In this document: piece by piece, positions 15,229 to 28,275 of the stretch
Numbering within the stretch: the first letter of the stretch is position 1
How the letters are laid out: each line of letters starts with the position of its first letter
DNA from: Epiperipatus broadwayi
Lineage: Eukaryota > Onychophora > Udeonychophora > Euonychophora > Peripatidae
Direction: 5' to 3'
Assembly (NCBI GenBank): GCA_028023455.1
Contig: JAQFVV010000022.1
Span: 5,113,998 to 5,177,997, forward strand
Length of the DNA: 64,000 nt
Made by a program: the position numbers and the translations under genes
Notes under the pieces: generated by a model
Seen by the model: the letters and a program-made list of their open reading frames with translations, nothing else
What the model was told of the DNA's origin: nothing
Database searches by the model: none

Positions 15229-18200
15229 ATTGAATAAAAATATTGTATTATATATATTATCTAATAGGATCCAACCAAATATAATTATATATAATTATAA
15301 AAAAAACTTATATACTAAATGTTAACTCATTATTTCATGCTACAATTGTTAGCCTTGAGATCATCTCCTGATTTCATCTTATGTACACATTATCTGTGAA
15401 TAAATTCAGAGTTGATATTATATATATTTTATTTAAAAGATTTACCATAACATTTAGGCAAAATTTACAATATATTCCCTTCATCTTTAAAGTCATGCAA
15501 TATCAACTTCTTCAGAATGAAAGTTATTTAAATTTTAAAAGGAAAGATGATACTTACATTTTGTTTAACAAAATAGCATTATTTACATATATGTATTTCA
15601 ATAAGTACATTAATAAATAAATAACAAACTATATTTTGTGTGCGTAAATATATTCATATGAATGTGAATGACTGTTTTGAAATGTATTTAAAAAATGTAA
15701 GCTTGAGATTCAAAAGTTATTATTTAATTTATACAGACTTTAAAAAAAAGAAAGATAGATAGAGTTAATATTATAGTCATGAACATCAAAATTCAATTAT
15801 TTAATTGTTTAGTAATGATTGATAAATTAAGTTCTTTATTTGATAAGTTGTTGTTTTATTCAAATAAGATTAAATTTCTGAAGAAATCTGAATTAGTTAA
15901 TTATAAAATAGATTTACTTTAAATATTTGCAATTTTTGGTATACATGTGTGTGTTTAGCAGTGTGTGTGTGCACATGTATATTTTGATTTCTTGGTTTTA
16001 ATTGCCAAGATATTTAAGTTTAAGCATTAAATAATTAAAAAAATTAATATTTTATTAAAAGTAGTCGATAAAGGGTTAAACACTTTATTTTGAATTTCTG
16101 ATAAATTTTTGGGAGAAGAAAAGGCACTAGTTATTAAAATAATAAAATATTATTTTAATTATTTAATTTTATCAGTTATTAAAAGTTAATTAAACTTGAC
16201 CTTTTCTTCAATCTTGGTTGTTAAAGATCATGTGAATTTCAAAGTTATATAATTGTATTAATTAGTTCCATGTTATACTTTAAATATTTTAGGAAAGAGG
16301 TCATTAATGTTGTTGGGTGTGAATTAATTTTTGAGACCTGTCAACCCAGGTATATAAGATAAGGTTGTCAGTATCAGAGGTCAGCTCTTCTTCCTTGCTT
16401 GCATGCTTGCTCTCTCTGACTGATTCTGTGGATCATCATCATTTGATGGGCCACTGTAATCTTTGCATTTTAACAGTAATAACTTTCTTTAATTATTTTA
16501 TTTTTATTTAAGATGTAAAGTTACCAAATCTTATAGTTTACCAATTTCACATGCATTGCTGAAAAAGTTAATAAGGTATCTTTGTTTTTATTGATATTTT
16601 CTATTTTGAACTTTTTTATTACTAATATTATGCTTCTAGAATACAGTCAATTCATAATGACTCAATTTCAGCAATTATATTTTAAATTATGTTATAAAGG
16701 AAACAGGGTGATAACTGTTATATTAATTTACAAAGCTATACAGAACATTGTACTTTATTATATCACATCATCATATTTTATCTTTTGGAAGATGAAGTTA
16801 AAACACAAGTTTTAATTAAAGATTAAAAAATGTAAAAATTAAAGTTAATGATGAGAAGTTGTTTTAATTATTTCATGCCTTATTAAAAATTAAATGTCCA
16901 ACTTCCTGAATTTCCATGAATATTTAACATACTGTTTTTTAAATTAAAATAATAAATGATGAATAACCTATTATTTATAGGACAAGATAACCTTTATTTG
17001 TGCTTCACTTTCCCTGCATTTGTTGAGAAGCAGAAAAAAAAAGGAAAAATTACTTTTTACAAAAATTTAGCCAACAAAACATTAAAAATGAAATTTATAG
17101 AAGAAATAGCTGTGGAGACAACAACAATGGACATTTAACTATGTCTTGTGTTAAATTGTGAACTATTAATCCCAAATGTAATTTTTTTTAATAAAAAATT
17201 ACTAAAATAATATTTCTGCATTCATTTGCAAAAAATTAACAGTTGCTTTCAATATGTGCATTCTTTTAAAAGGAGGAGGAACATGAAAGCATTGTATATT
17301 TTCAATGTAACTGTGGACACCCCATATGGAATTCTATGGATAGCTTATTATTATGCACTACTAATTCAAACTCCAAACAAGCTAGCTTATGTTTCTTATA
17401 TTTTATGCCTTTGTCTTCATTCAAATGGATCCAACTTTTTGTTCATTAAAAATAAGACTTTTGTCAATGTTTATTATTTATCATTTAAATTTGAGAGTTA
17501 TATTTGCTTTATTTTCTGTGAAAGAAAATTTATTTATCTTTATGGATGTTTCATTCTAAGGTCGAGCCACTGAGGAAGGACTTTGTGCCTGTTAAAGAAC
17601 TAAGGCTTTTTAAAAAAAATTTTAATAACATATTGTTTACATTTTTATATAATATTTATGTGTCAAAGTATTTACCTTATTATATTCTATTGTTCTTCAA
17701 TAGGTGTTTAACACAATGTGTAGATATTCTTACCACATGCAGATAAAATTCATATATCTTATATGAAGTTGTTCTAGGTAAAGTTTAAATTTTATACTTT
17801 ATATTTTATTCAATTAGAGATATTTATCTCTTACGTATGTTATTGTATACTATTTACGAGTGTTTAATATATTTTATGGATAAACAGCCTATATATGAGT
17901 TTATCAAAAATTCAATATTTTCCATTATTATGATATAATGAAGTACCTTTAAATTTATTATCATAATGAAATTTTATTTCATTTATAGGCATTCAATGAG
18001 TAATGTTTACTTTTCTATCATGTCCACTTTATTTTTATAAGAATTCATATTCTTCTTTGCAGGTATGTGCATTTTTTATTTAATGCAAGTATTTTATAGT
18101 TGTCTGACTGTCATTAAACTCATTGGTTCTGACATTGCTTAATGTATATAATTTTAGCATGAACATGAAGCTATTTAGTTATAAGTGATAATTTTGTTAT

Positions 18201-18847
18201 CTTGCCATTGTTCAGCTTTGGATTATGTTTTGAGCTCTAGACTTTATTAAATATTGTTTTATTTGTTGTGCTTTGTGGGGTAGAGGTACTGTTCCCATTG
18301 ATCACATTTTATATTACAAGAGAGGATAATGTTTGATATTCTGAGATTATATTTGATTTGTTGCTAAGGTAGCTACATCCCTGGAGATGATAATTATATG
18401 GTCCTTTTTCCATTTTCTTATGTTCTGGGACTGCATCCACACATACTTTTTGCCCTAGATATAGGTTTTGGAAGTCACCATACTTTGGTCATGTTGTTTG
18501 TTTTACATACTCATGATGTTGTTAAATACTTTTACACCATTGAAGGCAAAGTTATGGCAATGATAGGATAGTTATTGAGGTTCTTAGCTTTTCAGAATGC
18601 ACTTAGTTATTTGTAATGCTTTTGGTTAAGTAAGTCAATGCCTGTATTGTCTCTATTGTGCTACTACATCTTGCCAGTAGCCCACAAAAAAACCAACAAG
18701 AAATTAGTAATTTTAATTGTATATTTTTAAAAACATAGCAAAATAGTAAATGCACAGACACAATGTTATTTTATTTTTATTACCATCTGAGATCTAATCA
18801 CTGATGGATTAGTAAGTCATTTTACATTTAAATATTTTGTTATCATG
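15229..18847. other. A+T-rich tract, no confident genes
   Basis: Several frames of 60-115 codons (15381-15620, 16582-16815, 16956-17138, 17226-17573, 17546-17746) show no domain, no convincing protein-like composition and no splice context. I treat them as chance. The only feature noted is the TATA-like promoter candidate at 16350. Confidence 0.5.
16350..16395 (+). promoter_or_regulatory. Candidate TATA promoter
   Basis: TATATAAGATAAGG at about 16352 is followed some 25-35 nt later by a pyrimidine-flanked CAGTATCAGAG and then a CT-rich tract (CTTCTTCCTTGC). The layout resembles a TATA-Inr core promoter or the U3/R part of a solo LTR, but no downstream gene and no LTR boundaries are recognised. 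Confidence 0.25.
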
Positions 18848-19017
18848 TGATCATAGATTAAGCATCACATGATCACATTTCCTATACTGGCACATTAATT
18901 GTTGATAAACAGAACAAAACTCTCCATACAGTATTGCCATCTGTGCTAAACAGAGTAATCAATGGATTCCAGAAGGCTTGTGCATAAAATCCCTATCTAA
19001 TGCCTACTCATCCAATA

Positions 19018-19059
19018 TCCCCAGACTAGTTTCTGGCTTGTGGCCTTCGTCAGTGAGGA
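19018..19059 (-). ncRNA. Hammerhead ribozyme-like motif, left arm
   Basis: Exact inverted copy of the motif at 19586-19627. Read on the minus strand it has stem I TCCTCA, core CTGACGA, a 3-bp stem II (GGC/GCC), GAAA, a short stem III, the cleavage triplet GTC and stem I partner TGGGGA. Transcription across the fold-back could give an RNA with a ribozyme at one end and its antisense at the other. Confidence 0.58.
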
Positions 19060-19585
19060 GCTTTGGATCTGAGAGCACTGCATCTAGATCTTAGGATCTA
19101 ATGCAACCCTCTAGCAACCACCTTTTATCTCTACTTAACTACAAAACTATGAGAATGAAATTGAAAACAAAAAATATTTTCAATCTAAGCTCAATAGCTT
19201 ATATAGTCATATGGGTCTGAACTCAGTTCAGCACCCATACATTTTGGTGTCTTTGGCTCTTTTACAACCATAGCCACCACTATCCTATTAGGCAGGATTG
19301 GTGTTAAACCATTAAGCATCACATGATGCTTAATGGTTTAACACCAATCCTGCCTAATAGGATAGTGGTGGCTATGGTTGTAAAAGAGCCAAAGACACCA
19401 AAATGTATGGGTGCTGAACTGAGTTCAGACCCATATGACTATATAAGCTATTGAGCTTAGATTGAAAATATTTTTTGTTTTCAATTTCATTCTCATAGTT
19501 TTGTAGTTAAGTAGAGATAAAAGGTGGTTGCTAGAGGGTTGCATTAGATCCTAAGATCTAGATGCAGTGCTCTCAGATCCAAAGC

Positions 19586-19627
19586 TCCTCACTGACGAAG
19601 GCCACAAGCCAGAAACTAGTCTGGGGA
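19586..19627 (+). ncRNA. Hammerhead ribozyme-like motif, right arm
   Basis: Order of parts: TCCTCA (19586-19591), core CTGACGA (19592-19598), A, GGC (19600-19602), loop CACAA, GCC (19608-19610), A, GAAA (19612-19615), C, TA, then GTC (19619-19621) and TGGGGA (19622-19627). TCCTCA and TGGGGA pair over 6 bp with one G-U, giving stem I. A-C/G-T closes a minimal stem III, and GTC is the classic cleavage triplet. A weak point is the A-A opposition at the base of stem II, where active hammerheads have G-C. Activity is therefore uncertain. Confidence 0.6.
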
Positions 19628-19750
19628 TATTGGATGAGTAGGCATTAGATAGGGATTTTATGCACAAGCCTTCTGGCATCCATTGATTACTCTGTTTAGC
19701 ACAGGTGGCAAGACTGTAAGGAGAGTTTTGTTCTGTTGATCATAGATTAA

Positions 19751-22700
19751 ATAATTTGTATGTGTACTTGACTTTTGATGAATGCTACCTATTCTTTACT
19801 AGTCTATTTAAAATTAATGTTAGACAATAATTTATTTATTTATTGTGATGATAGTGATCATCATTATCATAATAGTGTAATGGTTCAAACCCAGTTAAAT
19901 AGCAGTTTAGATGAAAGTTATCTTGATTTATAATACTCCATGTAGTAATAAAGATATTATGAGTAGATGCCTGGCAGGGAATACATTATAAAGAACATTG
20001 ATTAGCTTATCATTGAAGCTAAGAGCATTATTATTGTTTCTTTTATTAAACATTTGTTTAATGCAATAGCTTAATTAGAACAAATTAAAAGGAATCAGCT
20101 AAATATTCCAGCTACTTAATTTAACTAATGTATAAAAGAAAGAAAATGAAATTTTAAGTAATGATTTGCTTGTGAAGAAATCTTAGATGTATTATTAGAA
20201 CATCCTACTAAATAGTAACAGCGCCTGTATTACTAAATAGTAACAGCGCCTGTATTCGGTATATAACTTTCTAAATATTATTGTAAATAATTTATGTTAT
20301 ATTTATTGTTAATAAATGTATGTGTTAATTATTTAAATCTAGTTTTTGTGTATTTTTCTATACGCAAAATTTCTTGGATCTGAATTCCTAAATGTGACAG
20401 AAATCTTGGTCAGTCTGATAAACAGTCCTCATGCAGATCCAAAACTTTAATGTTTATGACAAAACATTCCATAAACGTGTCAATTCAGAAGTTGGAATTG
20501 CAATTCAAAAAATAAATATTTATTTAATTTTGCAATGGATTATGTAATCCATCTTTAAGACTGCACATTATCTATAATTTTGTTAATAAAAGTATAATAA
20601 TTAAAATTAATTTATTTATTGTGTTGTTAAGGAGTAATAGAAGGATATAAAAGGTACCTTTTCTTTGTATTATTTTGAATGACATCCTGGGTGAAGAATT
20701 ATAATTATTCAACATTTTTATATAATTGTTTTATGTCAGTAGTACTCAGATTAACACTTCTTTATGTAATTGTAGTTATTATTATAGCACATTAGGACAC
20801 ATTAACTTATGTCTCCTACAGTCTACCAGGATGGCAATCATTGGTTTAGCAACACAATACAACAGTATCTTTTCTAAAATTTAACAAAAGAACCCTGAGA
20901 TCACTATTTATTACTTCATTAATTATGAACCTATTTACCTAATTATAACTTTAGTGGTGGCAGAAGAAATTCATTATACTTTATTGTACCATTAGAAAGG
21001 TAATCTCCATTTCATTCTGAAAGAGTTGAGTAAATCACTATCGTATAATAAATAATTATGGGCTATGTAAAATATTAGATAAGACAAGAATTTATCAGAA
21101 GATGCTGTTCAAAGTGCAAAATGTTTGTAACTTAGAGAATATGTTTTGATAAAGGAAAATATATTTTATTTTTAAAAAAATATTGCTTAAAAAAGAGTGA
21201 AGTTTTTCTCTCTTCTCATATAGTTATTTATTTTATAATAATATATTTTATTATAGCTTTAATTTTTTTCCCTTTGTTAGACTACATATCTTTGTAGCTA
21301 AGTATAAGATAACTAACTGACCACTGAACTAACCAGCTGTTTTAACAGTCTGGATACTTTATCCACTTCAAAAGTTCCATCACAAAATTAAAACTAACTT
21401 CTATTTTTGTAATGTTTTTAAGAAAACTAAAAGTTTTGTATATTACTTTTTTTTATGTATTATAGTTATTTATATTTTTAAATTCTGTGATTTTACTTCT
21501 ACAATAGATTTTAGCTTAAAATAATTTTCTTTTGCCACTTATTTTTTTTAAATCTATTTGTAAAAACATTCTAATTTAAAAAGTTTTAACTGTGATCAAG
21601 TTTCTTTTATTGTTAATTTTAATTTATTTTTAAAAACTGAGACTTATTTTTTTTTCTAATTAATTTTGAATAAGATAAGAAGACTGGTCAGATGTTTTTT
21701 TAAAATTAAAATTAGGCAGGAAATAGAGGTTTACCTTGACCAAAAACTTCTAATTAAAGATGATGTGAGAGATAAGAGTGTGCATAAATAGCCTTGTTTT
21801 TCAGACTGATTTTTTTATTCAGCTTATCATTATTATTCTGCGCAGTATGAGCTTCTTAGCATTCTTAGTATTCAGCTTCTTAGTACTCTGTTTGTGGTAC
21901 CTATTTGAATTGCTGTGCTGTCTTATATTTTAAAGATTGCTGTCCATGTCTCTCTATGACCATTGCTAATATTATATTGTTGCTATCTACTACTGCAGAA
22001 TGCCAAAACATACATGCCATGTGAAATCTTATCTACAACATGCAGTGATAAATCAACCCAAAGATGGACTCCCTACCAAAGAGATATAAAATCAAAAGCC
22101 TTTACAATGGACTCAAGTTAAAAATAAATTTGTGCACCCCACCAGAATAATTCTATGGACAATTCAAAACGTCAATGTAAACCTACATTTTCATATTATA
22201 ACCAGGGCTTAAATCTCTAGTTAAATCTCTTGTAAAGTTTCAACTTAATCTTAAAAGAAACCTATCTTTAATTTTGAATATTCCTTTAATATTTGTTAAT
22301 TATTTTATGTATTTTTTTTATAGTGTGTATTCAAATCTTAGTTTTAAGATTCGATATTTTTAAATTTATTTGTCTGAAAGTGTTTTGTGAGTTTAGATTT
22401 TATAGTTATTGTCTCTCTTTGGCATAAATTCATAATTTCCTTTTAACTCACCTGTCCTGTATACTTTCATTATAATTAGTTTAGTCAATCTTGGATCGCA
22501 TTTCTTGCAGACCATAAATCTTTTGGCTAGCAGTTTATTGAATATATTGTTCTGTTTTTCCTAAATCAGAGATTTTGTTGTCTTCTGTTTAAGATTACAC
22601 AAAATCATAATATTTTCTTGTTCTATTTTCTTTTCTTGTATTGGAAGCAACCTTGATAATCTTGAACATGGTTATGCTGTTCTGCAGACATATGATGTTC

Positions 22701-25443
22701 TTAGTCGCAATGTTTTTTTTCGGGCTAAGGAAAGCTCACCTGCACTGTTTCATTGTATTCCCTACAAGACTGCTTTATTTTGAAATCTTTAAATAGGGAA
22801 ACTGAAATTAGTCTATATAAATTGCTAGCAGGAAGAAAATATAAATCTCTTTTTAAATCTTAGGTAAGAAAACGAACTTATCTGACGGGGTGTTTAATGT
22901 ATCAATATCCACGTACATTCTGATAAATATGCTAGGGAAATCTAGATCAATCATTTATATTTTGTGTGCCTGGGATTTATTATTGTAAATTTAACAAAAT
23001 TTAAAATTATTTAAAATTATTTTGACTGATGTTTGTCTCTGTATTTTTGTCTCAATTGTTTGAACAATGTTAAAGATCTCTTTCTCTCCCTGGGTTTAGC
23101 TGGTAGCATTTATCACCATCATTAACTTTTGGATCACCATAAATTAAATTTTCTAGATAGTAAGTGATCTAGTGGAGATCTCAGTGATCAAAATTAATGT
23201 TAATACATAAAGACGGAATTATTATTTATAAAGGATATTCAATCTTTTGATTTTATTCATTGTTGTTAATATATTTTTGGCATAACCTGTTGGATTATCT
23301 GCTTTGTGCATATAGACCAAACCTATTGTAATTCCATTTTATGCTTGCATGTGTAGTCTTATATACAAGGATAATAACATATCATAACAAATATAATAAT
23401 GAACATTTCATCAAAAGAATTGTAATAGTAATGGCTCTCTTAAAAATTAAAATTTAGCTGCATATAATATTTATATTTTGATAATTATTTGGATGGATTA
23501 TTATTGCCAAATATTCTGGATATGAAATCGCATTCTATTCTAATGGGAATAAGTTTTTTCTAATACTTTCAGCTCATTATTGTTTTATGGATATTAGATA
23601 ATTCTATTGGATTGTGAAAGTTAATACATAACAAAATTATGGTTCTCAAATAATCTCACTCATTGCAAATAGCTAAATGCTACATTGGAATCTTATTATA
23701 TTTATTTGAAAAGTTGTTCAATATTTATGCATGTTTATTAAAATGAATAAATGAATTTTAGTGCAACTAAGAATGTAAACCTGGAATAATCATGTAAATA
23801 CCACCTGATTTATGTACATGTGAGATATGTATTAGTTGAAATTTATTAATCTATAAGAAGATATTATTTATAATTATTACCCTCAATTTACAATAAATAT
23901 AAAAGATAGATAAGTAGCAGATTAATAATAATTATTTGACTTACTTTATTCAAATCTTTAGAATTTCCTAATCAAAAAAAGGATGAAATACCAATTGCTT
24001 TTATATATGTTAGAGTATGAAATACAATAGACAGTTACAACTATCCAAATTAGTGAATATTTTAAAGAAAGTCTATTGCAGAAAAGTTGAGACAACATTT
24101 CAAGATAACAAGCATAAATTCTTTACAAATATATATATATATCTTTTATATGTCAAATTAAAAATGTATATTGTGTTAAAAAATTTATTTATTTATTATA
24201 ATCTTTGATTCTTAGTTTTACTATCTGTCATCATATAACTATTTGTTCATTATTTTTTAACTTTTCGGTGCATTACTGATTAAGATCGAAGATTTTTGAT
24301 ACATAATCGAAAGATCTATTTTAACAAAGAAGTTAGATAACAATAAAAAAATGTAATAACAAATTTCAATATATTTTAATTGGCCTAAGTATAAACTTAC
24401 AAAAATTTATATTAAAACAAATATATATGTTAAATTTGAATATTTGGTTATATCTACATATATAATTATTTGTCTACTTAATAAAGCAATACATTTTTTT
24501 TTTTTTAAAAAAATTGATTTTGAGGGTACATTCATCTATTATATATACAAATGCAAAATAAAATAGTATCTACATTAGAAAAAATAAATAAAATTAGAAA
24601 GTTGTTGCTTAAAAAGAATGAAAAGCATAAGTATATCTTTACCCCAGTTAACTAAGGCAATTTGTGTCCCAAAATGCATTGGAAATCAAAGACCAACCAT
24701 TGAAAAAATAAGCAATTCTAATAAATTCCTATGGAAAAAAATTATTACTTTAAATTCAAAATATCTAAAAATTTGATTAAAAAATTAAGTTTAAATTGAA
24801 AAAAGTGTTAATTAATTAACACTTTACTAACCATATTGGAAAAAAATTACTAAATTGCAGTTAAATATACTATATAAAAACATTTTAATGACTATAATAT
24901 TTTAAAAAATTATTATTTTTGTATTGAACTGGCTACCATTTTGTTTTTTAATTAGCAAGAAAATTTTTCTAATTCACTTTCATTAAAATAACTCATGAAA
25001 AAAATAATAATTAACTATAATGTACATTTTAAAATTTGACTTTCATGCATTTTATGTTCTATTATCAAAGTCTTTTATTTGCTACTAATTTTATATACAT
25101 ATGTATATAAAGGCTTCATGAATTGTATTTATTTTACATAAATGCAGGGAAACCATCCAAAAAATTTGATAAAGAAATGTAATATACACTTGATTGCTAA
25201 AATCTAAAAGATTAAGTCTTCTTTTCCCTTTCAATACTAAAAGTATATTTTTGTCACATCTGCCATTATCAGAAACAAATTATGAGATCATTGATTTACT
25301 TGTGTTAAATAAATGATATTTTAAACTTATGTTTAATGACCTTTGATCATATAAAATTTATTCTTAACTGCATAATGCATGAAATCATTTCTTTATCAAA
25401 ATTATTTACAATGACAATGCATAATATTTTATAATTATGATTA
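19751..25443. other. A+T-rich tract, no confident genes
   Basis: About 5.7 kb in which I recognise no coding exon, RNA gene or terminal repeats, apart from the 25-bp tandem duplication at 20206. The 63-codon frame at 24017-24208 is not protein-like. Sequence around 21720-21930 has a CATAAATAG box followed by CT-rich DNA and could be another promoter or LTR relic; I cannot delimit it. Confidence 0.5.
20206..20255. repeat. Perfect tandem duplication of a 25-bp unit
   Basis: The 25 bases at 20206-20230, containing AACAGCGCCTGTAT, are repeated exactly at 20231-20255. Perfect identity suggests a recent slippage or repair event. Confidence 0.93.
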
Positions 25444-25484
25444 ATATTGTAACGGTCAGAAAACGTGTGACTCGTAAACATAGT

Positions 25485-25781
25485 AAATGTTTGAAAACAG
25501 AAAGTGTACATATAATGAAGTTGTGGAAAAATAAATATGAAAAGAGTGATTATACAGAAAGTGAATTATTGGTTTTTATGCTGGGTTTGGGAAAAGATAA
25601 GGGGGATTTAGATATAAAGGTTATAGAGTTGACAAAAATTATGTTGTGGAAATGGGATAGAGCAGATTATGGGTAAATTTAGAGTGGGGAATGTAAAAGA
25701 AAGTGGCTAACAGGTTTATCTGAGCATAGTTGCTGAGATATTCTTGACTTCGTTTAAGGAGAAGCCCATAATACATCACAT
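25485..25781. other. LTR segment replaced relative to the partner LTR
   Basis: Between the shared ...ACATAGT and CACCC...TGGTACTGAG the left LTR has 297 bp where the right LTR has an unrelated 49 bp (30247-30295). It is a replacement and not a simple insertion, because neither segment is contained in the other. The 79-codon frame here has no recognisable domain. Confidence 0.75.
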
Positions 25782-26537
25782 CACCCGTGGTACTGAGTTC
25801 GAACATAGTTTATCGGTTCCACAATACAATCCACGAAACAATGCATCTGATGCGACATTAGTAAATATTTCCTTAGGCACGGTGGTCAGGGATATGCAAG
25901 AGACTCATGATTTTATTTTAGAGTTAGCCAATAATCAAACTAATATTAATTAAACATTCATATTTACATAATCGAGGAAATATTATATAGAATGGGTATC
26001 GAATAAATTAAACGTAACTGCAGACGTATAGTTTAAAATTATTTATTCACACATTTTAATAAGACAATCATTTACTAATAATATTTTGTTGATTCAAAGC
26101 TTCAATAGCGGGATTTGCAACATGATTATATTTTAAAGAATACATTTATTTATTTAGACATTATTTTATATTGAGGACTTCAGTAGCGGTATTTCCGATA
26201 TTGTAATGTTTAAAAAAGGAATTCAATTATTTGAAGGCGTCATCTAGCTACCTAAAATTCTCGAGTAAGTATTTCTAATGCATGCCTTGGGGAATTTATA
26301 CCTTTGTAATGCAAGAGTCTAAAGTAAGATTTAAGAGTAGCGGCGGACATATATTTATTTAATTAAAATATTTATTTTATGACTAAGGGCAAACATTTAT
26401 TTGAGAGTGAATTATGAAGATAATGCAGAGGCAGAGTGATATATAGAATAATAAAACTAAGTAAAGGAACACGTGGTACGCTTTAGAAAGGCGATATGGA
26501 ATGGCAGTATATCGAAACTGCAATGCCGTGAATGAGT

Positions 26538-26759
26538 TTATAAGAATGTCGGGCTGGTCTCTGCCATCAGTCCGACGAAGTAAGGTGTCACATAAGCATA
26601 ACCAGGGACAAGCGGTCCATGTCGCAGTTTGCCAGCTGGCTGCATGACATTGTCAAATCCTACGGGAGCACCCATTATGCCCGCTTGTGTAGGATGACTG
26701 GGGTTAATTTCAACCCTGAAGAATCTGGAAATTTCACGGCAGAATGGATCATCGCATCT
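26538..26759 (-). pseudogene. Coding-like exon remnant inside the left LTR
   Basis: The minus strand has a TTTTAG acceptor-like end at 26760-26765 and then a 73-codon open frame to TAA at 26538-26540. The frame is Pro/Gly-rich and protein-like, with segments such as EINPSHPTQAGIMGAPVG and HGPLVPGYAYVTPYF, and it is G+C- and CpG-richer than its surroundings. I do not recognise the family. The homologous frame in the other LTR (31052-31273) is also open, but most differences change the amino acid, so there is no sign of selection since the two LTRs parted. It may be a captured host exon or an accessory frame of the element. Confidence 0.45.
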
Positions 26760-28275
26760 CTAAAACATAACACATGTATACTGTATAAATGATTATGATG
26801 AGATTTAAATAAATTTCTGACTCGGCCCTACACTATCAACATTTACTAAAGAACGTTGGTGACTCTCAAAGAAATATAATTTTCTGGAATTATTCATGAT
26901 GATTTAATAAATACAAAACCTATATAAATTGGGAATTATTATAACTAATATGTCAGCCATTTGTGAAGTTGTAGACCCCTGCATTACCATAAATGAAGCA
27001 TTGAATGCGTGTCGGTTTATATGAAAATTAAATTATTTATGAAAGTAATGTTAATGAAATCTGACATGCATTCACTATTTCAAGCGATCATAGATTTAAA
27101 CTTTGAACATTGAGACAATTATTAGCATGCAATAATTAAATAATAAATATAGATAAAATGTAGATTTTAGAAATACGCATCCAAGAAAGATAGAATGAGG
27201 TAAGCTAGATTATTAGAGAAATTTACACCTTAGGTTAATTATTCAATTTTAGTTATACAAATGATAGTTTTTACATTTTATAATTGAGATAAGTATTATG
27301 AAGAAGAGCTATAGCATATTATTAGAGTACTCTAGAGTTTGAACACAGACAGGTACCTGTTTTATAAGAAGTTTTCTGATTCCATTAGTTTAGCAACAAT
27401 AAGTTCACGAGTGGCAATTCTTTCTTGTATTTAAATATTTCATTCACTTTCACAGCAGCAGCAGCTTTCTCATTTATTTCAGGAAGCAGATCTTCATGGT
27501 TAATTTATGATGGGCAATGGAAAGTTCGGCATCCGATAGGCCATCTCCCGATGGAGAATAATCTAGGTGCTTTACTCGGTCATACCTTGGCAGGAACAAA
27601 TTATTTTTATATTTTTGGAGACTCTCAGTGATCGAAAGCAAAGCTAAAGTTTAAGTGAATGGCACCAGCAAGTCTAAGATGGCCCCTCTTTTTTTAATCT
27701 TGATCTCTCACATTTTTGTTAAGATATTTTAGGTTCTACTTAATCTGCCCTGAGGATAATCAATGCATTTTGTTGGTTTTTAATTAAAGAAAGCTGCCGT
27801 TCTATTGTTTACATTTTACATTTACTAATTATATTTTGGGGAATTTTTCTTTAATTAATCTATTACCTATCACTGACTGATGCTTTTAAATTTCAAAGAT
27901 AAAAAGGGAACATAAGATTATTTTAACTTTTAATTAAATATTACATCAGATTTTTTTAGAATTATTATTAAACGAAATTTAAACAAAGCAATAAAATACG
28001 AACTTTATAATCCAAAATAAATGATTAAAATTATACAAAATTATATAACTAAAAGAAATCTAAATGATATTATTTTATCCCCATTTATTGCCTTTAATTT
28101 GAGATCGAAATGTGTGCGTGTTTATGCTGAATTCTACATATATTTATACATTTTTAATATTGCTACACACACAATTCGATACCAAAAAGTTTAAATTTGG
28201 GCGAGATAGACCAGTCAGTGAGAGACGACAGAAAAAGGTGAAACTTAAGATTCGAATACGAATCTTACTGTTTCA

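Larger units (their letters stand above)
18862..19736. mobile_element. Fold-back insertion carrying two inverted hammerhead-like units
   Basis: An 875-bp insertion is flanked by a perfect 14-bp duplication, TGATCATAGATTAA, at 18848-18861 and 19737-19750. The two arms (about 18910-19321 and 19324-19735) are almost perfect inverted copies meeting at AAGCATCA-CA-TGATGCTT (19314-19331). The left end carries about 47 extra bases (18862-18908) that include ATCACATGAT, echoing the centre. One unit measured on the minus strand from centre to left end is about 461 bp. Each arm holds one hammerhead-like motif. A decayed relative sits at 7521-7740. Confidence 0.88.
25448..28275 (-). repeat. 3' LTR (left copy), 2828 bp
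   Basis: Starts TGTAACGG and ends CTGTTTCA on the plus strand. It differs from the other LTR by point changes, mostly transitions, and by a 297-bp private segment at 25485-25781. Beyond its inner end the plus strand reads TTCCCTGTACTTCCCGTG, the complement of a modest polypurine tract, as expected next to a 3' LTR of a minus-strand element. Confidence 0.9.

Noticed and set aside
17565-17605. CTGAGGA-AGG...CCT near 17570 as a third hammerhead family
   Set aside because: GAAA is missing and no stem I partner is found. One resembling segment is not enough.
27425-27631. 68-codon frame duplicated at 31939-32145, suggesting a conserved gene
   Set aside because: The duplication is that of the LTR itself, and the frame runs antisense to the element.
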